The translations under genes and the position numbers were made by a program. Positions 1 through 5,082 of a stretch of 8,935 bases of DNA are shown piece by piece (position 1 is the stretch's first letter; each line of letters begins with the position of its first letter). The notes below the pieces were generated by a model. It worked only from the letters and a program-made list of their open reading frames with translations. It was not told where the DNA came from and did not search any database. The stretch spans positions 1 through 8,935 of the forward strand of contig JACQHN010000375.1 in assembly GCA_016199015.1 (NCBI GenBank). The letters run 5' to 3'. This stretch comes from Nitrospira defluvii (GTDB lineage Bacteria; Nitrospirota; Nitrospiria; Nitrospirales; Nitrospiraceae).

Positions 1-1
1 C

Positions 2-727
2 GGCGCGCACCAGCGCAAGCGCGGGCTGCTTGAAAAAGCCGAGGGCGGCACCTTATTTCTCGACGAAATCGGCGATCTGGACCCGGTCATGCAAGCCAAA
101 CTGCTCCGGGTATTGCAAGAGCGAACGTTTCGGCGCTTGGGGGGCACGGAAGACCTCTCGGTCGATTTCCGCTTGATGACCGCGACCAATCGCGACCTCA
201 AGAAGGAAACCGCGCGAGGAACCTTTCGCGAGGATCTCTATTTTCGCTTGAACGTGGTCACCTTCGAACTCCCGCCGCTACGCGTGCGCACGGAAGACGT
301 GTTACCGCTCTGCATGCAAGCCATGCTACGGTTCGGGAAAGAATTTGGGAAAGAGGTCGTCGACATCGAGCCCGAGGCGCAAGAGCTGCTCCAACGGTAC
401 AGCTATCCCGGCAACATCCGCGAACTCCACAACATCATTGAACGCGCCATGATCCTCTCTCATGACAAGACCTTGACCGCTGGCTGCCTGCCACGGGAAC
501 TCCGTGACCAGGCTCCGCATATCGCCGTGGCCATGGCCCAGGGCGCCCACCCCTCGCTGCGCATCGAGATGGTCTTAGGCCAGCAGACGCTGGCGGATAT
601 CGAGTCCGCCCTCATCGAGGAAGTGGTACGCCTCTCGGACCACAACAAGACGCTGGCCGCCAAACATCTCGGCTTGACGCGATTTGCCCTGGATCGCCGC
701 CTCAAGAAGCAAATGGAGCAGGAATGA
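2..727 (+). CDS. Sigma-54-dependent NtrC-family transcriptional regulator, C-terminal part (5' truncated)
   Basis: The reading frame is open from base 2, giving 241 residues to the TGA; the start codon and N-terminal sensory or receiver domain lie outside the window. Such proteins are AAA+ ATPases that remodel sigma-54 RNA polymerase at enhancer-dependent promoters. The fragment opens just after where the GAFTGA loop would end (GAHQRKRG). Visible landmarks are Walker B (LFLDE, residues 18-22), sensor I (TATN, 60-63), candidate arginine fingers in REDLYFR (76-82), the sensor II PGNIREL block, and a C-terminal Fis-type helix-turn-helix at about 196-241 (NKTLAAKHLGLTRFALDRRL). Order and spacing match the family, so the fold call is firm. 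The target genes are unknown. The kinase gene begins 82 bp downstream behind its own likely promoter, so cotranscription is not required. Confidence 0.95.
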   Translation, partial: GAHQRKRGLLEKAEGGTLFLDEIGDLDPVMQAKLLRVLQERTFRRLGGTEDLSVDFRLMTATNRDLKKETARGTFREDLYFRLNVVTFELPPLRVRTEDVLPLCMQAMLRFGKEFGKEVVDIEPEAQELLQRYSYPGNIRELHNIIERAMILSHDKTLTAGCLPRELRDQAPHIAVAMAQGAHPSLRIEMVLGQQTLADIESALIEEVVRLSDHNKTLAAKHLGLTRFALDRRLKKQMEQE

Positions 728-758
728 CCGCGGCTGCGGCATCCGCCCAATTCCCGGA

Positions 759-787
759 TTGAACCGCGTCCGTCAGGGGTGGATAAT
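759..787 (+). promoter_or_regulatory. Sigma-70-type promoter for the kinase/regulator operon
   Basis: TTGAAC at 759-764 (first four bases of the -35 consensus) is followed after exactly 17 bp by GATAAT at 782-787 (5 of 6 match to TATAAT). It lies in the 82-bp gap between the NtrC-type gene and the kinase gene, and predicts a transcript start near 793-795, only about 16 nt before the kinase ATG. Seen in the sequence; activity is inferred. Confidence 0.55.
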
Positions 788-809
788 TACACAATGGATC
801 AGGTGCGTC

Positions 810-1952
810 ATGGCTGACACTCATAGCCGGTGGGTTCTCCCGGTCGTAGCCGGATTGAGCGGCGGGCTCTTTGTGCTCGATCTCTTCATGCCGCTGGGAG
901 TGGCCAACGGGGTGCTGTATGCCGGGGTCGTACTGCTGGCCTCGGCCTCGTCCAATCCGCGACTCCCCATGCTCACCGCCGCATGCGCCACAGGGCTCCT
1001 CATCGCGGGAGCCGTGCTGGGCCCCCACCACGACAGCATTCCCTTATGGGTCGGTGTGACCAATCGCACCCTCAGTTTGACCATTGTCTGGGCCTCGGCC
1101 ATGCTGCTGCGGCAGCGGCACCAGGCGGAGATCCACCTGCGCCAGACCAAAAACGAATTGGAGGATCGGGTCGCCACCCGCACCAAGGAACTCGCCGATG
1201 TGAACCGCACGCTGTTGAACGAAATCTCCGAACACATCGAGACAGAACAGTCTCTCCGCACCAGCGAGCAGGCGCTCGCCACCAGCCGGCAAGAGCTGCA
1301 AGATTTGGCCGCCCGACTGCTCACGGCCCAGGAAGAAGAGCGTCGACGCATCTCCAGGGATCTTCACGACGACATCAATCAGCGGCTGGCTATGCTGGTC
1401 GTCCAAGTCGAATCGTTGGATACCAATCTTCCGGCCTCCGCGACCGCGTGCAGCAAGGAGTTGCGTTCGATCCAGGACCGCCTGACCGAGCTGTCGGATG
1501 ATGTTCGCCATTTGGCGTATCAGTTTCATCCGTCGATTCTCGACGACCTGGGACTCACTGTCGCACTGCAGCGCCTGGTCGATGACTGTGCCGCCCGTTC
1601 GAACCTCCAGAGCATGTTTGAAGCCTATCCGGCGCCTCCACCCCTGCCACAGAAAGTATCCACGTGCCTGTATCGCATCGCTCAAGAATGCCTGGCCAAT
1701 GTGGTGAAACATGCGCGAGCCACGCGGGTGATGGTGTCCCTCTCGTCCACCGCTGAGACCGTCACGCTCAACGTGGAGGATAACGGGGTGGGTTTCGATA
1801 CGCAGAGCGTGATCGACGGCCATCGCGGCCTCGGGCTGGTGAGCATGACGGAACGCGTGCGGCTGGTTCAGGGCACCGTGACTATCGAGTCGACCCCGCA
1901 GCAGGGGACCTGCCTGCGGATCAGCGTGCCCCACCTCGAGGTGCCCGTATGA
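810..1952 (+). CDS. Membrane sensor histidine kinase, NarX/DegS type (HisKA_3 + HATPase_c)
   Basis: This is a 380-residue sensor kinase that should autophosphorylate and pass phosphate to the regulator encoded next. Residues 8-100 hold about three to four hydrophobic segments (near 8-28, 33-48, 54-71 and 80-100) with short loops, so the sensor is mostly within the membrane; no known input domain was recognised. A long charged helix (about 101-175, coiled-coil-like) leads to the HisKA_3 dimerisation helix ERRRISRDLHDDINQRLA with phospho-acceptor His186. The ATPase domain shows the N box (QECLANVVKHA, Asn297), G1 (DNGVGFD, 324-330) and G2 (GLGLVSMTERV, 340-350). I chose ATG 810 because AGGTG (801-805) sits before it and the first membrane segment follows at once. 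An upstream in-frame extension to 684 would overlap the preceding gene and has no domain content. The stop overlaps the next start by 4 bp. The signal sensed is unknown. Confidence 0.93.
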   Translation: MADTHSRWVLPVVAGLSGGLFVLDLFMPLGVANGVLYAGVVLLASASSNPRLPMLTAACATGLLIAGAVLGPHHDSIPLWVGVTNRTLSLTIVWASAMLLRQRHQAEIHLRQTKNELEDRVATRTKELADVNRTLLNEISEHIETEQSLRTSEQALATSRQELQDLAARLLTAQEEERRRISRDLHDDINQRLAMLVVQVESLDTNLPASATACSKELRSIQDRLTELSDDVRHLAYQFHPSILDDLGLTVALQRLVDDCAARSNLQSMFEAYPAPPPLPQKVSTCLYRIAQECLANVVKHARATRVMVSLSSTAETVTLNVEDNGVGFDTQSVIDGHRGLGLVSMTERVRLVQGTVTIESTPQQGTCLRISVPHLEVPV

Positions 1953-2590
1953 CGATACCCCGCGTGTTGTTGGCCGACGATCATACGCTGGTGCTGGAGG
2001 GCTTCCGGCGAATCGTGGAGCCACGCTGCGAAGTCGTGGGAGCGGTCGAGGACGGTCGCGCCTTGGTCGACGCCGCCACGCGCTTACGCCCCGATTTGAT
2101 CCTACTGGATATCTCGATGCCGCTCCTGAACGGCATCGATGCGGCGCGGCAGGTAAAAAAAGCGCTGCCCGAGGTCAAACTTATCTTCGTCACCATGCAT
2201 GCGGACCCAGCCTATGTGAGTGAAGCGTTCAAAGCAGGCGCATCAGCATACCTGCTCAAGCGGTCCGCTGCCAGGGAATTGGACCAGGCCATCGACTCGG
2301 TCCTGAAAGGACAGTATTTCATCACCGCCCTGCTGACGCGGGATTTAGTCACCTCTCTGTCCGAAGGACGTGCGGCCCTGTTCGCGCAACGGCAGGAACT
2401 GACGCCGCGTCAGCGGGAAGTGCTACAGCTTGTTGCGGAAGGACGAACCATTAAGGAGATTGCCGCGCTGCTCAATATCAGCCCAAAGACGGTGGAGTTT
2501 CACAAGGCACAGATCATGTTCCATCTCGACCTCCACACCACGGCCGAATTGACTAAATACGCACTGGCACATGGCCTGACCTCGGCTTAG
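1949..2590 (+). CDS. NarL/FixJ-family response regulator (REC + LuxR-type HTH)
   Basis: A 213-residue DNA-binding response regulator, the evident partner of the upstream kinase. The receiver domain (about 4-120) has the acidic pair Asp10/Asp11, phospho-acceptor Asp54 (LLLDISMP context), Thr82 and Lys104, so all the switch residues are present. The C-terminal LuxR/GerE helix-turn-helix runs from LTPRQREVLQLVAEG (151-165) through IKEIAALLNISPKTVEFHK (168-186). Length and domain order are normal for NarL/UhpA/DegU-type proteins. The start overlaps the kinase stop as ATGA, and GAGGTG (1938-1943) inside the kinase gene is a ribosome site 5 nt upstream, which indicates translational coupling. No terminator was seen after the stop. 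Its targets are unknown; the promoter regions at 2591-2786 and 3242-3630 are the closest candidates. Confidence 0.95.
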   Translation: MTIPRVLLADDHTLVLEGFRRIVEPRCEVVGAVEDGRALVDAATRLRPDLILLDISMPLLNGIDAARQVKKALPEVKLIFVTMHADPAYVSEAFKAGASAYLLKRSAARELDQAIDSVLKGQYFITALLTRDLVTSLSEGRAALFAQRQELTPRQREVLQLVAEGRTIKEIAALLNISPKTVEFHKAQIMFHLDLHTTAELTKYALAHGLTSA

Positions 2591-2619
2591 CAGTTTGCGA
2601 CCCTGGTACGTTGATGACT

Positions 2620-2647
2620 CACAGAAGCACCTCCGCACGCCTTCCCC
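2620..2647 (+). repeat. Short degenerate repeat, copy 1
   Basis: The stretch CACaGAAG..A..CCTCCGCAC..TTCCCC begins 30 nt after the response-regulator stop. Its counterpart at 3269-3296 shares CAC, GAAG, an identical CCTCCGCAC and TTCCCC, with 1-2 base indels between the blocks. No function is assigned. It may be chance or the remnant of a small dispersed element. Confidence 0.35.
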
Positions 2648-2682
2648 GCAACATTTCAGCTCCGACCTAGGATATCGCCTAG

Positions 2683-2711
2683 TTGTCAGCCTCCTCCCGA
2701 TTCGATATGGT
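2683..2711 (+). promoter_or_regulatory. Candidate sigma-70 promoter for the small cysteine-protein genes
   Basis: TTGTCA at 2683-2688 (5 of 6 match to TTGACA) is followed after 17 bp by TATGGT at 2706-2711 (4 of 6 match to TATAAT). This predicts a start near 2718 and a leader of about 70 nt before ATG 2787. The match is decent but not diagnostic. Confidence 0.4.
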
Positions 2712-2720
2712 CTGGTTTTC

Positions 2721-2736
2721 CGTGCGCGTCTGCACG
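2721..2736 (+). promoter_or_regulatory. Inverted repeat (CGTGC-N6-GCACG), possible operator or leader hairpin
   Basis: Perfect 5-bp arms flank a 6-base spacer just downstream of the predicted transcript start. Its right arm overlaps the first of two CTGCAC copies set 10 bp apart (2730-2745), the spacing expected for sites on one face of the helix. The symmetry is visible; a binding role is inferred and no regulator family can be named. Confidence 0.25.
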
Positions 2737-2773
2737 TAACTGCACACGGGACAGTGATTGTAGGTGAAACCAT

Positions 2774-2779
2774 GGAGGT
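2774..2779 (+). promoter_or_regulatory. Ribosome binding site GGAGGT that favours start 2787
   Basis: A canonical GGAGGT lies 7 nt before ATG 2787. A competing in-frame ATG at 2772 has AGGTGA (2762-2767) only 4 nt upstream. The stronger, better-spaced site supports 2787; the longer form would add just five residues. Confidence 0.5.
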
Positions 2780-2786
2780 CCGGGCC

Positions 2787-2984
2787 ATGGACTCCGCTGC
2801 CACACAATGCCAATTTTGCTGGCGCGTTCGGGACGACAGGGGTGAGAGGTGTCCCTCCACGGTGTGGGCCGATCTGCCGGCTTTTATGCAGAAATACGAT
2901 TTGAAGCCGCACGATCTCACGTTTTCCGAAGGATATTGCCCTCAGTGTGATCAATTTTATTGCCGGCTCACGCAAGACCTCTGA
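2787..2984 (+). CDS. Small cysteine-rich protein (CxxC...CPxC), putative metal-binding signalling-associated domain
   Basis: This encodes 65 residues with no membrane segment or signal peptide, so probably cytosolic. Cys8 and Cys11 form CQFC, and Cys51 and Cys54 form CPQC; two further cysteines are Cys22 and Cys59. The pattern CxxC followed by VRDDRG, a variable middle, then FSEGYCPQC resembles a small domain I recall from Geobacter/Nitrospirota-type genomes as CxWCkkiRDDxGyW...fSHGiCPeC. It occurs there alone or fused to kinases and regulators, and its function is not established. The four cysteines could coordinate zinc or another metal. Two unusual points are an inserted RCPST segment after the RDD motif and the two extra cysteines. 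It follows a two-component pair and lies 50 bp before another four-cysteine miniprotein, so the two are probably cotranscribed. That it is a real gene rests on the ribosome site and motif conservation. The domain resemblance is from memory. Confidence 0.65.
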   Translation: MDSAATQCQFCWRVRDDRGERCPSTVWADLPAFMQKYDLKPHDLTFSEGYCPQCDQFYCRLTQDL

Positions 2985-3034
2985 TCGTGACAGGCGCGGA
3001 CCTGGCTTCATCGACCAGTTAGCGAGGCGAGATA

Positions 3035-3241
3035 ATGGGATGCCCTCGATGCCGGAACCTCATGGCGCAAGAGACCTTCGTCGACCTGCATGCCGATACG
3101 AACCCCGTCAGTTTTTCGGGTTGGCGATGCGTGATCTGCGGTGCCATCGTAGACAGGCTGATTGCTCAACACCAAATCGTTCGTCCGAAACCTCATGTGC
3201 ATCAGACACGAGCCCGCAAAGCGCTGACCCGTTTTGGGTAA
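3035..3241 (+). CDS. Small zinc-ribbon-like hypothetical protein (CPRC...CVIC)
   Basis: A 68-residue protein. Cys3 and Cys6 (CPRC) and Cys32 and Cys35 (CVIC, followed by Gly36) make a classical zinc-ribbon arrangement with about 25 residues between the pairs. The linker reads as two beta strands ending in SGWRC, and a basic tail (KPHVHQTRARKAL) follows. Short stand-alone ribbons with a GWRC..CG centre recur as uncharacterised proteins in Nitrospira-type genomes, as far as I recall. The ATG is preceded by GAGG (3024-3027) at 7-nt spacing, which supports the start. The gene follows the previous cysteine-rich miniprotein by 50 bp, with no terminator between, so a bicistron is likely. Zinc binding is inferred from the cysteine pattern; the partner and role are unknown. 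The basic tail could contact nucleic acid, but nothing proves it. Confidence 0.7.
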   Translation: MGCPRCRNLMAQETFVDLHADTNPVSFSGWRCVICGAIVDRLIAQHQIVRPKPHVHQTRARKALTRFG

Positions 3242-3268
3242 GCGCAGAGCACGCCATCACACGACATC

Positions 3269-3296
3269 CACGAAGGACTCCTCCGCACCGTTCCCC
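3269..3296 (+). repeat. Short degenerate repeat, copy 2
   Basis: This counterpart of 2620-2647 begins 28 nt after the stop of the zinc-ribbon gene. The shared blocks in order are CAC, GAAG, CCTCCGCAC (identical, 3280-3288) and TTCCCC (3291-3296). Both copies follow a gene end at nearly the same distance. Confidence 0.35.
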
Positions 3297-3512
3297 ACCA
3301 GCAGGAACCTGTGTGTAGCAAGGATCGCCTCACGCATTCGGATGCATCGGATACCTTTTTCGCCAGGTCAACTCCGCCGGGCCGTACAGTGATGGATTCG
3401 CTTCATCGCGGGTCATTGGGCTACCCCTTCTAAACTACACACACTGTTCACTCGGTGGAACCGCTGACCTGGCGTCCATCACCGTTCCTCTGCGGCATAG
3501 GCCATGATGACC

Positions 3513-3540
3513 TTGATCGACTTGCTCTATTGAAGATGAT
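3513..3540 (+). promoter_or_regulatory. Weak promoter candidate for the efflux operon
   Basis: TTGATC (3513-3518) and GATGAT (3535-3540) are 16 bp apart, each matching 4 of 6 consensus bases. It is the best pair I found in the leader, but this level of match is common by chance. Confidence 0.22.
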
Positions 3541-3566
3541 ACGTTGCTCCAATCGACGAAATATGC

Positions 3567-3586
3567 GCGGCGCCGCGGATCGGCGC
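3567..3586 (+). promoter_or_regulatory. GC-rich dyad in the efflux operon leader
   Basis: GCGGCGCCGC (3567-3576) is a perfect 10-bp palindrome, and GCGCCG (3570-3575) pairs with CGGCGC (3581-3586) across a 5-base loop. The two arrangements exclude each other. No T-run follows, so it is not a terminator. It could be an operator or a leader hairpin some 45 nt before the ribosome site. Confidence 0.25.
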
Positions 3587-3616
3587 GGTGCGGTGGTGGC
3601 CCATGGCGTCGGGCAG

Positions 3617-3621
3617 GGAGG
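3617..3621 (+). promoter_or_regulatory. Ribosome binding site supporting start 3631 of the outer-membrane channel gene
   Basis: GGAGG, within the purine run AGGGAGGGA, lies 9 nt before ATG 3631. No comparable site precedes the in-frame ATGs at 3748 or 3775, although those fit the signal peptide better. Confidence 0.4.
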
Positions 3622-3630
3622 GATGCAACG

Positions 3631-5082
3631 ATGACACACACGAGCCGACAGCGATCTGTCCGAGGTCAGAATTCGGAAATACGGGCCTGCACCTGCCACA
3701 GCCCCAGGCCGCAGGTCGTCACCCCCTCGCTCCGCCATCGACTCAGTATGTGGAGCTCTGGCCTGACCCCAAGTATGGGGCTCAGCCCTATTACAACCTG
3801 TGTTCTACGCACGTTGCTCTGTGCGGCGCTATCAAGCCCGACCCTCGGATTGGCCGCCTCACCCTCAGGCACGCCGCCCCCCGCGGCGCCCGAACCCACC
3901 TTTTCACTGGAATCTGTGCTGAACCTTGCATTGACGCACAATCCCACGGTCGCCAGCGCAGAAGGGACCATCGAGCAGAACCGCGGACAACAGGTCGCCG
4001 CCTACACCTATCCCAACCCTTCCATCAACGCCAACACCGGCGTGGGCAACATTCGCGATGCGGGACGAGCGGGTATAGCCGATACACTGACCCAGCAGTC
4101 GATTACGGAATACAATCTGACCATCGGTCAACCGATCGAGTGGCCGTCGAAACGCTTGGCGCGCCAACGTGCAACCGAGGCAGGCGTGGCGAGCGCCTCG
4201 GCTGGACTGGCGGAAACCCGCTTAAATTTGGTCGCCGACGTCAAGGTCGCGTTCTACGACTTACTCCTCGCTCAGCGCGCGCTGACCCTCGCGCAGCAAA
4301 ATCTGGCGACCGTGGAGGATGTGGACAAGGCCGTACGGACCAGGGTGCGCCTGGGAGAGAGTCCGCAATTCGAAGCGATCCGATCCGGGGTGGAGGTGCT
4401 CAAGGCCAACCAATCGGTGACGCGAGCCGCCAATCGAGTGCGCGTCAACCGGGTGATGCTCGATACCCTGACGGCCGGCTCACTCGGCCCCTCTTATGCC
4501 ATCGACGGTCAGCTTCACCGCGTGGGCCCCGGCTTCGGCATCGACATCCTGACCGAACGTGCGCTCACCCAACATCCGACCATCCTGCGCCTGACGAAAT
4601 TCGTCGAACAGGCCGACCATAGCTTGGAATTCGAACGTCAAGCTCGCGTTCCCAACATCACGATCGGAGGCAGCTACTGGCGGGAAGTCGGTCGAGAAGC
4701 GTTTCAAGGCGGCCTTAGCTTCCCGACCCCCTTGTGGGACCGACGGCAGGGAGAAATCATGGCGGCCTTCGGCAGCAAGCGGAAGGGCGAGGCCGAATTC
4801 CTCCGCGCGCGGAATGAATTGATCCGGAACGTCAGCCAACATTTCCAGGATGCGAAAACCACCGCGGATATGATCGAGGTGTATGAGAAAGGGCTGCTGA
4901 AACAGGCCGATGAAGCGCTACGGATTGCGAAGTTCAGTTTCCAGCAAGGCGCTTCGAGCCTCATCGAGGTGCTGGACGCCCAGCGCGTGCAACGCCAAAT
5001 TTTGTTAGACTATGCGCAGGCCCAATTTGATCTCTCGATGTCACTCGCGCTCTTGGAACGCGCCGTGGGAGGCGCATTATAA
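3631..5082 (+). CDS. czcC: TolC/CzcC-family outer-membrane efflux channel
   Basis: This is the outer-membrane component of a tripartite metal efflux system, which forms a trimeric beta-barrel with a periplasmic alpha-tunnel. From ATG 3631 it is 483 residues. A Sec-type signal lies at about 49-76 (hydrophobic core CVLRTLLCAALSS, likely cleavage near GLAA/SP), then a Pro/Ala-rich linker, then two OEP repeats: FSLESVLNLALTHNP at about 91, and a second beginning near the ILTERALTQHP segment. The C-terminal part (SFQQGASSLIEVLDAQR) is highly typical of the family. The start is unsettled. ATG 3631 has the only good ribosome site, but it puts an unusual 48-residue hydrophilic stretch before the signal; ATG 3748 or 3775 would give 444 or 435 residues, closer to usual CzcC length. 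The stop overlaps the adaptor start by 1 bp (TAATG), indicating an operon. Family call firm; the metal assignment comes from the neighbours. Confidence 0.9.
   Translation: MTHTSRQRSVRGQNSEIRACTCHSPRPQVVTPSLRHRLSMWSSGLTPSMGLSPITTCVLRTLLCAALSSPTLGLAASPSGTPPPAAPEPTFSLESVLNLALTHNPTVASAEGTIEQNRGQQVAAYTYPNPSINANTGVGNIRDAGRAGIADTLTQQSITEYNLTIGQPIEWPSKRLARQRATEAGVASASAGLAETRLNLVADVKVAFYDLLLAQRALTLAQQNLATVEDVDKAVRTRVRLGESPQFEAIRSGVEVLKANQSVTRAANRVRVNRVMLDTLTAGSLGPSYAIDGQLHRVGPGFGIDILTERALTQHPTILRLTKFVEQADHSLEFERQARVPNITIGGSYWREVGREAFQGGLSFPTPLWDRRQGEIMAAFGSKRKGEAEFLRARNELIRNVSQHFQDAKTTADMIEVYEKGLLKQADEALRIAKFSFQQGASSLIEVLDAQRVQRQILLDYAQAQFDLSMSLALLERAVGGAL

Larger units (their letters stand above)
2591..2786 (+). 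other. Intergenic region upstream of the cysteine-rich small genes
   Basis: This 196-bp gap holds no convincing gene. An in-frame extension of the next ORF back to 2595 has no domain content and lacks a ribosome site. It contains a short element repeated at 3269-3296 (here 2620-2647), a CCTAG direct repeat that also forms the inverted pair CTAGG-N6-CCTAG (2667-2682), a candidate promoter (2683-2711), an inverted repeat (2721-2736), and CTGCAC twice with 10-bp phasing (2730-2735 and 2740-2745). No hairpin with a T-tract follows the regulator gene, so some readthrough is possible. Confidence 0.5.
3242..3630 (+). other. Long leader or intergenic region before the efflux operon, no convincing gene
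   Basis: These 389 bp have only short open frames without recognisable domains or good ribosome sites. Seen here: the second copy of a short repeat (3269-3296); a 4-bp stem GCAT-TCGG-ATGC (3334-3345) with a T5 run at 3356-3360, too weak and too far apart for a confident terminator; the palindrome GATGCATC (3341-3348); a weak promoter candidate (3513-3540); and a GC-rich dyad (3567-3586). No known metal riboswitch core was recognised. Control signals for the efflux operon most likely lie here. Confidence 0.55.

Noticed and set aside
830..1501. 223-codon + strand frame inside the kinase gene
   Set aside because: Shifted-frame shadow rich in Arg, Gly and Ala; the kinase frame carries the H, N, G1 and G2 boxes.
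1044..2024. 326-codon open frame on the minus strand
   Set aside because: Antisense to the kinase gene, which has full catalytic motifs; the product shows no recognisable features.
2155..2161. A7 runs in the regulator gene (and at 7010-7016 in the pump gene) as frameshift or slippage sites
   Set aside because: Both genes read through in frame with intact domains and no alternative product is apparent; no stimulatory structure was seen.
2595..2786. N-terminal extension of the small cysteine protein back to 2595
   Set aside because: The extra 64 residues show no motif, the candidate promoter lies inside them, and GGAGGT is placed for the 2787 start.
2947..3318. 123-codon + strand frame spanning both small genes and the leader
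   Set aside because: It overlaps both cysteine-motif genes and has no ribosome site or motif; composition is Arg/Pro/Ser-rich as in shadows.
3334..3360. Possible terminator after the zinc-ribbon gene
   Set aside because: The stem is only 4 bp and the T5 run starts about 10 nt after it, too weak for an intrinsic terminator.
3448..3738. Minus-strand open frame in the leader region
   Set aside because: No good start context and an Arg/Pro/Ser-rich composition, partly antisense to the channel gene start. Not supported as a divergent regulator.
3588..4622. 344-codon + strand frame overlapping the channel gene
   Set aside because: The Arg/Pro/His-rich product is typical of a shifted frame in GC-rich DNA; the overlapping channel frame has a signal peptide and OEP repeats.
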